Source of the DNA: JBNJEM01 sp051745935 | GTDB taxonomy: Bacteria > Planctomycetota > Planctomycetia > Pirellulales > Pirellulaceae | Reading direction: 5' to 3' | NCBI GenBank assembly: GCA_051745935.1 | Contig: JBNJEM010000465.1 | Location: 1-6,383 of the forward strand | DNA: 6,383 bases | Shown here: in pieces, positions 1 through 6,031 of the stretch | Layout of the letters: every line of letters begins with the position of its first letter | Numbering within the stretch: the first letter of the stretch is position 1 | Translations under genes and position numbers: made by a program | Notes under the pieces: model-generated | Seen by the model: the letters and a program-made list of their open reading frames with translations, nothing else | The model's database searches: none | What the model was told of the DNA's origin: nothing

Positions 1-184
1 ATTTCGATCAAGGCTTGCAGGAACGTCTGTATATCAATCACACCCGTTGCCGCCGGCAACTCACGCTGCAAATCCATCTGTTCGTCCCTGGCTAAGCCTT
101 CACGCAACGGCCAGTTGCCATCACGGCGATTCCAGTTCCCGCGGCAGCCCCCCTCAGGAACAAGCGGCGATTGATCCGGCTCAT
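1..184 (-). pseudogene. Broken Tat-exported sugar phosphate isomerase/epimerase-like gene, internally deleted, 3' end beyond the left edge
   Basis: Reading leftward from the ATG at 184-182, the protein begins MSRINRRLFLRGAAAG and continues with a hydrophobic stretch. This is a clear twin-arginine (Tat) signal peptide (RRLFL). A GGGAG Shine-Dalgarno-like site at 198-194 lies about nine bases upstream. The frame hits a TAG at 94-92 after only 30 codons. A different frame over 98-1 reads GLARDEQMDLQRELPAATG followed by VIDIQTFLQALIE. That resembles the segment near the C-terminus of planctomycete TIM-barrel sugar phosphate isomerase/epimerases (xylose-isomerase-like / AP endonuclease 2 family), which usually run to roughly 280-320 residues. 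The expected 200 or more residues between signal and C-terminus are missing and the two parts are out of frame, so I infer an internal deletion that killed the gene. The junction lies at about 95-125. The signal peptide is certain by eye. The isomerase assignment comes from family memory. Confidence 0.6.
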
Positions 185-280
185 CGATTGAATCTCCCAT
201 ATGAAGACGGTAACGAGTACATTCCATGCTCCATTCTACCGACTAGTGGGGACGCAACCAGAGCGGTCGCCTGGCCGAGA

Positions 281-308
281 CAAAAGAAATCCGCGATCAG
301 ATCGCGGA
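281..308 (-). terminator. Possible intrinsic terminator for leftward transcription
   Basis: TCCGCGAT (290-297) and ATCGCGGA (301-308) form an eight-base-pair GC-rich stem with a three-base loop. On the minus strand the stem is followed by TTTCTTTTG, the T-rich tail expected of a Rho-independent terminator. No complete leftward gene lies immediately upstream (higher coordinates), so it may have served a gene now lost, or be a chance hairpin. A second hairpin at 339-356 (AGCAACG / CGTTGCT, four-base loop) precedes it; on the minus strand its TTTTT run comes only after six further bases. Confidence 0.3.
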
Positions 309-756
309 CGTGTCGCACGTCAAGGAGAAAAACGGAGCAGCAACGGTAGCGTTGCTAAATACCCATTCGTTCCTGATACCTTTTCCGCGGTCGAGACACC
401 GAAGTCATTCTTCCCGCGTCCCGTAACCCCACAGGATGGTCCAAGCGCAATGCATGCTTGAGAGGGAATGACCGATTGTGTACGTTAGATTAGAAAGGCT
501 GCCGAAAATCAAGCGTCTGGACGGGTAGCATCTTCCGGATTCTTTGCCCATCGAAATCGGTTTTTAGGGCAGAGAAGATTTGTAAACTAGTCGGTTGATT
601 CCGCGGGCCACCGGCTGCTGACGAAGGGCGTTGCGAATCAAACCCTTGGTCGAGTGACTCTGGCCTTGCGTTTAAACAACGACGGATCCAGGGGACATTT
701 GCAGCGACGGATCGAGTGCTCTGGTTCAGGTGAGAAAACGTTTGCCGCTTCTTCAT

Positions 757-763
757 GAAAGGA
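757..763 (+). promoter_or_regulatory. Ribosome binding site that sets the start of the DUF1593 remnant
   Basis: GAAAGGA lies six bases before the ATG at 770. This favours 770 over the in-frame ATG at 755, which overlaps the site itself and has no comparable sequence upstream. Starting at 770 also gives a normal signal peptide. The same GAAAGG core precedes the DUF721 gene and dnaN in this window. Confidence 0.55.
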
Positions 764-769
764 CGGGCG

Positions 770-1249
770 ATGCACTGGAAAACATTTTTGGCACTATTGA
801 ATTGGATGTGTGTGGTTGGAATGGTGAGCGCCGCTGGTCCTCTTTCGCTTGACGACGATTTGAAGCCGCGCTTCGTCGTGATGACTGACATCGGCGGCGA
901 TCCGGACGACCGGCAGTCAATGGTCCGATTCCTGCTCTATTCCTGTGACCTCAAAGTCGAGGGGTTGCTAACTGGATTTGGTTGGGGGCACAATGCACGC
1001 CTGACGCTCAAGTCGGTGCCCCAAGGCACGTACGCCGTTTATGCCTACGTATGGGAAGAAACCGGTCCTACGGCGTTCACAATCGCGCTAGAGGGCGAAG
1101 ACGTGCGGCGCTACCAAAGCGGCTCGCCTGGTGAGTGGCGACGGCTCGGCCCCTGGATCGTAGATATCGAAGATGGCGACATCCACATCACAAGCCGAGA
1201 TGGCGATGCGAATTTCTCCGGCCTTGAGGTATGGCGGCGAACACCGTGA
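770..1249 (+). pseudogene. Internally deleted secreted DUF1593 (nucleoside-hydrolase-like) protein with malectin-like C-terminal segment
   Basis: The frame is open for 159 residues from the ATG at 770. Residues 1-22 form a Sec-type signal peptide: positively charged start, hydrophobic FLALLNWMCVVGMV, then SAAG as likely cleavage site. Residues 32-68 (KPRFVVMTDIGGDPDD, then RQSMVRFLLYS and VEGLL) match the start of DUF1593 proteins, whose Asp-rich motif (D40, D44, D46, D47) corresponds to the metal-binding end of nucleoside hydrolases. From about residue 75 the sequence changes to a beta-rich segment (VPQGTYAVYAYVWEE, then LGPWIVDIEDGDIHIT and NFSGLEVWR) resembling the last 80 residues of malectin-like or carbohydrate-binding-like domains common in secreted planctomycete proteins. 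DUF1593 proteins normally exceed 400 residues, so most of the catalytic domain is absent. I infer an in-frame internal deletion near 985-1000; an active enzyme is unlikely. It could still be translated as a small secreted protein. It converges on gyrB with 62 bases between. Confidence 0.6.
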
Positions 1250-1311
1250 AGCGTTTGGGCAACAGATGCTCAGTGGGGGCGGCCTTAACCAAGCAACGAA
1301 GCAAAAACCCG

Positions 1312-3846
1312 TCACACGTCCAGGTTGCGGACATCGAGCGCGTGTTTTTCGATGAACTCGCGGCGAGGTTCGACCTTGTCTCCCATCAGTACGCGGAACA
1401 TTTCGTCGGCGGCTCCGACATCCCGCATGGAGACTTGCACCATGGTGCGATTTTCCGGATTCATGGTGGTCTCCCGCAACTCGTCCGGGTTCATTTCACC
1501 CAACCCTTTGAATCGCGTCACGTGCAAACCTTTTTCCCCGGCCGATCGCACGGCGGGGAGCAGGCCGCGCAGGTCTTCCAGGTCCGTGGTCACCTCGCCG
1601 CGCCGCAGCACGTACCGCGGCTCTTCCACGCCGGTCCGTTCCTTCGGAATCAAGGAATGAATGTCGAAACCGAGCTGTGCAAGTTCGTTCAAGCCCGCGT
1701 TAATGGTTCTCACCTCATGCAGTTCCGTGATCTGCAATTTCATGCGTTTTCCGTCTTCCTCGTCGGAATCGCCGTCATCCGCGCTGTCCACGGAGAATTC
1801 CACGCCGCTTCGGGCTTCTTGTTCCTTGAGGAATTTTTCCAACGTCACTCGTCCCGGAAACCAAAACTCGTCGAGTCCCAGGAAAACATGCATGACGGGC
1901 AGTTTTCCGGTTTCGGGATCACCTCGTTCGGCGTGCTCCCGCAATTTAATGCCCCGCCGTTCCAGCGCGATTAACGCTTCTTCCATGGACGCCAGAGTGC
2001 GACAGAGCGCCGCCATTTCCTCGCCTTGGATCTGTCGACCATCCTCGGTCTCGAAGACCGCGCCTTCAATCCCCCGCTCCAGCAATTGCGTTTTCATCGC
2101 CTCCTCCGACTGCACGTAATAGATATTTTTTTTTCGGCGCACTTGGAAAAGAGGAGGCTGCGCCAAATAGACATGTCCGGCGGCCACCAACTGATACATT
2201 TGCCGATAGAAGAAACAGAGCAACAAAGTGCGAATATGGGATCCATCGACATCCGCATCGGTCATGACGATGATTTTGTCATACCGCCGCTTACTGATAT
2301 CTTGTTCAGTGCCAATTCCGCTGCCAATGGCCTGAATCATGCTCTGCACTTCTTCATTGGCCAACACGCGATCTTCACGGGATTTGTAGGCATTGATGAT
2401 CTTCCCCCGGAGAGGCAAGATCGCTTGATGTTCTCGCAACCGTCCCCCTTCGGCACTGCCGCCCGCCGAATCACCCTCCACGAGATACAACTCGCATTCC
2501 TCCACCTTGCGGCTGGTGCAATCGCGCAACTTTCCCGGCAGGCCACCGCTGGTCAGGGCTCCTTTCCGTTTGCGCAGAATATCCTTGGCCTTCCGAGCCG
2601 CCTCCCGCGCTTCCATCGCCAAAACGCCTTTGCGAACGATGGTCTTGGCGATCTTGGGGTTTTCTTCCAGGAAATGTCCAAGGTACTCACCCACCACGGC
2701 ATTGACGATCCGTTCCACTTCGCTATTGCCAAGTTTGGTCTTTGTTTGACCTTCGAACTGCGGATAAGGCACTCGCGTGGAGAGGACCACCGTCAATCCT
2801 TCCCGAAAATCCTCCCCCGAGGGAACCAGATCCTTGTCCTTGAACATGTTTTCCTTGCGTCCGTAATTGTTCAGCGTGCGCGTCAACGCGCTCCGAAACC
2901 CCGAGACATGGGTGCCACCTTCCACGGTCGGAATATTGTTGACGTACGAGTGAATATTCTCCGTGAACTCACCGGCATACTGCAGCGCGATTTCGTATCC
3001 CACCCCTTCCATGTCACCGGAGAAGTAGATCACCTCTTTGTGAAGGGGATCGCTCGCCCGATTCAAATGCTCCACGAATTGCACGATGCCCCGTTCATAA
3101 TGGAATTCCTCGCCCTCGTTGATCCGTTCATCGAAAAAGATGATACGGACTCCACTGTTCAAAAACGCGAGTTCCTGCAATCGCTTGTGCAGCAAATCGT
3201 AGACGAATTTCGTGACTTGGAAGATGGTGCTGTCCGGTTTAAACGTGATTTTCGTGCCGACTTTCTTCGTGGCCCCCACCCGCTGCACCGGTCCCCGCGG
3301 CACGCCTCTTTCATACTCTTGTTCGTACACGTGCCCGTCCCGCGACACTTCCACCTCGCACCACTGGGAAAGGAAATTGACCACGGTCACGCCGACGCCA
3401 TGCAGCCCCCCCGAAGCCTGATAAGCCCCCTTTTCAAACTTGCCGCCGAATTTGAGCACGGTCATCACGCCTTCCAGCGTGGAAACCTCCCGCTCCAGCT
3501 CCTCCGACAACTGCTCGTGCATTTCCACGGGAATGCCCCGACCATCGTCCTCGACCGACACGGAACCCTCCGCATTGACGGTCACCTTGATGTTCTTGGC
3601 GAACCCGCCCATGGCTTCATCGATCGAGTTATCGACCACCTCGAAGACGAGATGATGCAATCCCCGCGAACTGGTGTCCCCGATGTACATGGCCGGTCGC
3701 CTGCGGACATGTTCGATGTCTGACAGGTGCTGCAAATCCTCCGGCGTATAGTCTCGGTTTTCCGCGGTTTCCGCGGTTTCCGTTTCTTCCACGCGATCCT
3801 CCGGTAACCCCTCGCTGAACTGGTCCATCGATTTATCGTCACTCAT
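1312..3846 (-). CDS. gyrB: DNA gyrase subunit B
   Basis: GyrB is the ATPase and DNA-gate subunit of gyrase. With GyrA it introduces negative supercoils using ATP, in the cytoplasm. The 844-residue protein is complete. The GHKL ATPase domain shows MYIGDTSSRG (53-62), the catalytic Glu and Asn of FEVVDNSIDEA (E69, N73), DDGRGIP (100-106) and the ATP lid GGLHGVGVTVVN (146-157). The transducer domain carries GGTHVSGF (310-317) and the QTK loop (367-369, conserved Lys 369). The TOPRIM domain has EGDSAGG (457-463, catalytic E457) and DADVDGSH (D530, D532, D534). A roughly 170-residue insert follows, of the kind found in long Gram-negative GyrB proteins, with an acidic patch at 685-700. FKGLGEMNP (779-787) and the C-terminal tail close the protein. 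The first 35 residues are an acidic, low-complexity extension. The ATG at 3846-3844 is chosen because the ATPase domain follows directly, though no strong ribosome site precedes it. The gene is last in the leftward dnaN / DUF721 / gyrB series; no terminator was seen after the TGA. Confidence 0.97.
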   Translation of the reverse strand: MSDDKSMDQFSEGLPEDRVEETETAETAENRDYTPEDLQHLSDIEHVRRRPAMYIGDTSSRGLHHLVFEVVDNSIDEAMGGFAKNIKVTVNAEGSVSVEDDGRGIPVEMHEQLSEELEREVSTLEGVMTVLKFGGKFEKGAYQASGGLHGVGVTVVNFLSQWCEVEVSRDGHVYEQEYERGVPRGPVQRVGATKKVGTKITFKPDSTIFQVTKFVYDLLHKRLQELAFLNSGVRIIFFDERINEGEEFHYERGIVQFVEHLNRASDPLHKEVIYFSGDMEGVGYEIALQYAGEFTENIHSYVNNIPTVEGGTHVSGFRSALTRTLNNYGRKENMFKDKDLVPSGEDFREGLTVVLSTRVPYPQFEGQTKTKLGNSEVERIVNAVVGEYLGHFLEENPKIAKTIVRKGVLAMEAREAARKAKDILRKRKGALTSGGLPGKLRDCTSRKVEECELYLVEGDSAGGSAEGGRLREHQAILPLRGKIINAYKSREDRVLANEEVQSMIQAIGSGIGTEQDISKRRYDKIIVMTDADVDGSHIRTLLLCFFYRQMYQLVAAGHVYLAQPPLFQVRRKKNIYYVQSEEAMKTQLLERGIEGAVFETEDGRQIQGEEMAALCRTLASMEEALIALERRGIKLREHAERGDPETGKLPVMHVFLGLDEFWFPGRVTLEKFLKEQEARSGVEFSVDSADDGDSDEEDGKRMKLQITELHEVRTINAGLNELAQLGFDIHSLIPKERTGVEEPRYVLRRGEVTTDLEDLRGLLPAVRSAGEKGLHVTRFKGLGEMNPDELRETTMNPENRTMVQVSMRDVGAADEMFRVLMGDKVEPRREFIEKHALDVRNLDV

Positions 3847-4022
3847 CGGTTTTCAAACACTTTCCCGTAACATTGTTCCGCCTTCCCCAAACCATCCAGA
3901 TGCCGCGAAAGCGCCGCCGCCAGTGCGAACCCGCCTACGTATGGGTTTAACATCCGGTAACAAAACCACGATCCCGGCTCCAACACGCCTTGAACAGCAG
4001 GAAACCTGAACGGTTTCGTCAT
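3843..4022 (-). CDS. Possible small ORF overlapping the gyrB start (59 residues, unrecognised)
   Basis: This open frame starts at ATG 4022-4020 and ends with a TGA at 3845-3843 that overlaps the gyrB ATG in the classic ATGA arrangement, which often signals translational coupling. The protein begins MTKPFRFPAVQG and includes PYVGGFALAAALSRHLDG and KAEQCYGKVFENR. I recognise no family. It has no clear membrane segment or signal peptide. The first eight residues come from a copy of the 31-bp direct repeat, and the same repeat elsewhere in the spacer is also read as MTKPFRFP. No good ribosome site precedes the ATG (AAAAAGCC). The ATGA overlap could be chance, and the stretch may simply be the untranslated leader of gyrB. 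Confidence 0.25.
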   Translation of the reverse strand: MTKPFRFPAVQGVLEPGSWFCYRMLNPYVGGFALAAALSRHLDGLGKAEQCYGKVFENR

Positions 4023-4029
4023 GGCTTTT
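3999..4029. repeat. 31-bp direct repeat, copy 1
   Basis: This 31-base segment recurs exactly at 4079-4109, with starts 80 bases apart. It contains an inverted repeat, GAAACC / GGTTTC with a five-base loop (TGAAC), so each copy can form a small hairpin. The flanking bases differ (C at 3998, G at 4078), which sets the edges on the left; the right edge is where T (4030) and G (4110) differ. It lies between the DUF721 gene and gyrB and is probably transcribed as part of the gyrB leader. Confidence 0.9.
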
Positions 4030-4078
4030 TACAGCCCATAACAAAACTCGGCCCCCGCCCCAAAGGTCCGTGGGTGAG
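4030..4078. other. GC-rich spacer between the two 31-bp repeat copies
   Basis: On the minus strand this segment reads CTCACCCACGG, ACCTTTGGGGCGGGGGCC and GAGTTTTG. The C/G-rich run followed by the repeat resembles the dispersed extragenic repeat units seen in many planctomycete and verrucomicrobial genomes, but this is an impression and not a match to a named family. An imperfect hairpin (ATGGGCT / AGCCAT) spans 4020-4038, joining the spacer to repeat copy 1. Confidence 0.35.
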
Positions 4079-4109
4079 AGGAAACCTGAACGGTTTCGTC
4101 ATGGCTTTT
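4079..4109. repeat. 31-bp direct repeat, copy 2
   Basis: This copy is identical over 31 bases to the segment at 3999-4029 and carries the same GAAACC / GGTTTC hairpin. It sits 88 bases beyond the stop codon of the DUF721 gene. The two copies plus the spacer may be one mobile or dispersed repeat unit with a duplicated end. Confidence 0.9.
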
Positions 4110-4196
4110 GATAATCTCTTCAACGGCAAGGCGCGAATCACAAGCGGGATAACAGAGCCGTCCGTTTTGCCGCTCCCCCACCATCTCACCGCGCCT

Positions 4197-4562
4197 TTAC
4201 TCCACCCCACTGACACGAAACCGCATACCATGAATCTTTTGATCCGGCAAGGCCGCCGATATCTTCCGGATCAACTCGGCTTTACGGAAGGTAAGCTCCT
4301 GAAGCGCGGCGGAGTTACTAACGGTCACCTCAACCACGCCCCGCCGAATCACCCCGATCCGGCTATACGCCGCCATGGGCGCCCCCACCACCGCGTTCCA
4401 CGCTTCGTCGCGTTCTCCGGCCGCTTCCAACTCCGAATAACCCCGGCGAGCAATGAGCGTATTCAAGACGTCCGCGATTCGGCGCGGGCGCCTGTCGTGA
4501 TATTGCCGCCGAGCCACCTCCGCGTGCAGCCGCTGAATCTCGTCATCATGCGGGTTTGACAT
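4197..4562 (-). CDS. DUF721 / DciA-family protein
   Basis: The protein is 121 residues and begins MSNPHDDEIQRLHAEVARRQ. A basic N-terminal part (about 17-30, including YHDRRPRRI) precedes a DUF721 domain over about 29-120: VLNTLIARRGYSEL, then AWNAVVGAPMAAYSR (W55), RRGVVEVTVSNSAALQEL and the closing FRKAELIRKISAALP. The VGxxxAxxS and LQELTF patterns are typical of the family. DUF721 includes DciA, the widespread replicative-helicase-associated protein that helps DnaB load, so a role in replication initiation is likely; no function has been tested for this protein. The ATG at 4562-4560 is preferred because GAAAGG (4575-4570) lies seven bases upstream and the family's start fits; longer frames into dnaN are not needed. 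It begins 22 bases after the dnaN stop, so the two are probably co-transcribed. It ends with TAA, 350 bases before gyrB. Confidence 0.88.
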   Translation of the reverse strand: MSNPHDDEIQRLHAEVARRQYHDRRPRRIADVLNTLIARRGYSELEAAGERDEAWNAVVGAPMAAYSRIGVIRRGVVEVTVSNSAALQELTFRKAELIRKISAALPDQKIHGMRFRVSGVE

Positions 4563-4584
4563 TCTCGCGCCTTTCAATCCCCGT

Positions 4585-5700
4585 TCAACGGTCGCGCGAC
4601 AGCGGCATGACCACGTATCCGTACCCATCATCCGTCGATAATACAGCCGCGGAATCGGAATTTTCGATTTCAAACGTGATCACTTTCTCTGGATCGAGGA
4701 CCCTGAGAAAGTCGGAGACAAAGCGGTGGTCCAACACCAGGGCAATCGGAGGCCCGTCGTAGGGCACCGGCAACTCAACCCGTGTCTGGCCAACCTCCGC
4801 GGTCGTTGCCGCCAAAACCAACGTGCCATCCCCGAACGTGAAATCAATGCCGCGACTCTCGTCACTGGCGACAATCGCCGCCTGTCTCAGCGCGCTATGA
4901 AGAGGACCAACCGCCAATTCAATTTGAACCGCTTCCGTGCGGGTGGGAAAGACATCGCGCCATTTCGGGAACCGCCCTTCCACTAGCCGAGAATAGATCG
5001 TGGCCCGGGCACTTTTCAGCAAGATGTCATTCGCGTGTACCGCGATCCGCACTTCGCCGTCCACGTTTCCCAAAGCCCGTTCAATCAGCTGCATGGACTT
5101 CGCCGGGACAATGGTCGTGGACCCTTCCTCCTCGCAGGTTCCCACCGTCTGGCAAGGGCCCTCCATTTTGGCCAATCGACGCCCGTCCGTTCCTACCGCG
5201 ATGATCTTATCCGCTTCGAATTCCAGCAGTACGCCTCCCAGGGCATAGCGGCTGCTTTCAGTATCCGTGGCGAACAAAGTCCTGCGGATCAATTCCCTCA
5301 ACAAGCGAGCGGAAACTTCGTGGTAATTTTCATCCGCGAACGAAACAACCTCGGGATACTCGTCCGGATTCTCGCCAGGTAACTTGAATTCACTGTGCTC
5401 GCCCTTGATAAGCGTGCCTTGAACATCGGACTCGACACACAATTTCGCGTCCGTGCTTTCCCTTAGGATCGGACCAAACTCCCCCACCGGCAAAACGGCA
5501 TTGCCCGGCGATTCAACCTGGATGCCCTCCACTTCCAGACGAATGGCCGCCTCCATGTCCGTCGCCAACATCGTCGTTTGTCCCTCGCTTACCATGAGCT
5601 TCACATTGCGTAGTATTGGCTTCGGACTGCGACTCGGTGCCACGGTGGCCGCGGTCTGGAAAGCCGATAGAATCTTGTCCCGCTCGCACGTAAACTTCAT
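4585..5700 (-). CDS. dnaN: DNA polymerase III sliding clamp (beta subunit)
   Basis: DnaN forms the dimeric ring that holds DNA polymerase III on DNA and serves as the docking site for many replication and repair proteins. The 371-residue protein is close to the usual 366-380 and complete. It has three similar domains: about 1-125 (MKFTCERDKILSAFQTA, then LPGENPDEYPEV), 126-252 (FATDTESSRYALGGVLLE at 143-160, AVGTDGRRLA at 168-177, EGRFPKWRDVFP at 241-252) and 253-371. The tail YVVMPL (362-367) supplies part of the hydrophobic pocket that binds clamp-binding peptides. I use the ATG at 5700-5698 because MKFTCERDK is the normal family start; an in-frame TTG at 5706 would add two residues. GAAAGG at 5717-5712 lies 11 bases from the ATG and 5 from the TTG, so the choice is not fully settled. 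dnaN is first in the leftward cluster and lies next to the candidate origin. A 14-bp palindrome sits 24 bases upstream. Confidence 0.96.
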   Translation of the reverse strand: MKFTCERDKILSAFQTAATVAPSRSPKPILRNVKLMVSEGQTTMLATDMEAAIRLEVEGIQVESPGNAVLPVGEFGPILRESTDAKLCVESDVQGTLIKGEHSEFKLPGENPDEYPEVVSFADENYHEVSARLLRELIRRTLFATDTESSRYALGGVLLEFEADKIIAVGTDGRRLAKMEGPCQTVGTCEEEGSTTIVPAKSMQLIERALGNVDGEVRIAVHANDILLKSARATIYSRLVEGRFPKWRDVFPTRTEAVQIELAVGPLHSALRQAAIVASDESRGIDFTFGDGTLVLAATTAEVGQTRVELPVPYDGPPIALVLDHRFVSDFLRVLDPEKVITFEIENSDSAAVLSTDDGYGYVVMPLSRDR

Positions 5701-5724
5701 AAGCAACTGCGCCTTTCGTCAACC

Positions 5725-5738
5725 TCGAACGCGTTCGA
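5725..5738. promoter_or_regulatory. 14-bp perfect palindrome upstream of dnaN
   Basis: TCGAACGCGTTCGA is perfectly self-complementary and lies 24 bases before the dnaN ATG, in the leader or promoter region. A palindrome of this size and position could be an operator for a dimeric repressor acting on dnaN, or part of the origin. No second copy was seen in the window, and no -10/-35 pair could be called with confidence around it. Confidence 0.35.
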
Positions 5739-5950
5739 CATACACTCCGCGACCTGGACCGGCCATATTGCAAGGATCCATTCCAAGGACTCACACAACA
5801 ACCAAGCCACTTGGAAAGTCGTCTCGCTCTGGTTCAATCGTTGGTCGGTACGTTTCTAACTATATTGTTTCTTTGAGTAGTAGTATTGATGTTTCGATCG
5901 TCCGTGTTGAAAACGTATTCGCGTTTTGACTTAAGTCTTTTCCCGCTCGA

Positions 5951-5965
5951 CTGATCGGTCCACGA
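5951..5965. repeat. 15-bp imperfect direct repeat flanking the DnaA-box-like pair, copy 1
   Basis: CTGATCGGTCCACGA matches CTGATTGGTCCATGA at 6010-6024 in 13 of 15 positions, with starts 59 bases apart. The two copies bracket the box-like 9-mers at 5983-6002. Copy 1 also forms the dyad TGATCG / CGATCA. They could be iterons bound by an initiator or an architectural protein. Confidence 0.5.
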
Positions 5966-6009
5966 TCAACGGCATTCGCGCGGGTGGAAAACCTGTGAAC
6001 AAGCAGTCA

Positions 6010-6024
6010 CTGATTGGTCCATGA
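6010..6024. repeat. 15-bp imperfect direct repeat, copy 2
   Basis: CTGATTGGTCCATGA differs from the copy at 5951-5965 at two positions, both C/T changes. It runs into the 10-bp palindrome TGACCGGTCA (6022-6031). Confidence 0.5.
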
Positions 6025-6031
6025 CCGGTCA

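Larger units (their letters stand above)
185..769. other. Non-coding stretch between two gene remnants
   Basis: I see no convincing gene here. The open frames are short, lack good starts and ribosome sites, and match no family I know. The stretch holds the upstream region of the Tat-signal remnant (leftward) and of the DUF1593 remnant (rightward), two hairpins (290-308 and 339-356), and one open frame at 247-426 with coding-like composition but no start codon. It may contain further decayed gene material. No promoter could be called with confidence. Confidence 0.5.
5845..6031. other. Candidate replication origin region (oriC-like)
   Basis: The segment 5848-5940 is clearly richer in A and T than the genes around it and could be a DNA unwinding element. 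Just beyond it lie GGTGGAAAA (5983-5991; reverse complement TTTTCCACC, one mismatch from TTTTCCACA) and TGTGAACAA (5994-6002; one mismatch from TGTGNATAA). Their starts are 11 bases apart, one helical turn, as in DnaA-box arrays. Dyads flank them: TGATCG-gtcca-CGATCA (5952-5968), GACTTAAGTC (5928-5937) and TGACCGGTCA (6022-6031). Weaker box-like 9-mers follow at 6086-6094 and 6118-6126. The position beside dnaN, with dnaN, DUF721 and gyrB transcribed away from it, fits. No perfect TTATCCACA box is present, so this remains a candidate. Confidence 0.4.

Noticed and set aside
47..349. Plus-strand 100-codon frame at the left edge
   Set aside because: It is antisense to the Tat-signal remnant and has low-complexity, shadow-like composition.
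490..891. Minus-strand open frame of 133 codons
   Set aside because: It overlaps the start and signal peptide of the DUF1593 remnant, and the translation is Ser/Arg-rich without recognisable motifs.
1043..1055. 13-base sequence GCCTACGTATGGG shared with 3933-3945
   Set aside because: One 13-base match in a 6.4-kb window is within what chance allows, and the flanks do not match.
1231..1974. Plus-strand open frame of 247 codons
   Set aside because: Most of it overlaps the 3' part of gyrB on the opposite strand, and its start lies inside the end of the DUF1593 remnant. No family resemblance was seen.
2026..3723. Plus-strand open frame of 565 codons opposite gyrB
   Set aside because: It is entirely antisense to the well-supported gyrB, has no recognisable domain, and long antisense frames are common in GC-rich coding sequence.
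4128..4197. Inverted 8-base arms AAGGCGCG / CGCGCCTT after the DUF721 gene
   Set aside because: The arms are more than 50 bases apart with no T-run following, so a terminator is not supported.
4019..4231. Minus-strand 70-codon frame starting in the end of the DUF721 gene
   Set aside because: It overlaps the DUF721 C-terminus out of frame and reads through the repeat and C/G-rich spacer (FPLTHGPLGRG), as expected for a non-coding repeat.
3990..4559. Plus-strand open frame of 189 codons
   Set aside because: It is antisense to the DUF721 gene and runs through the direct repeats; composition is typical of a shadow frame.
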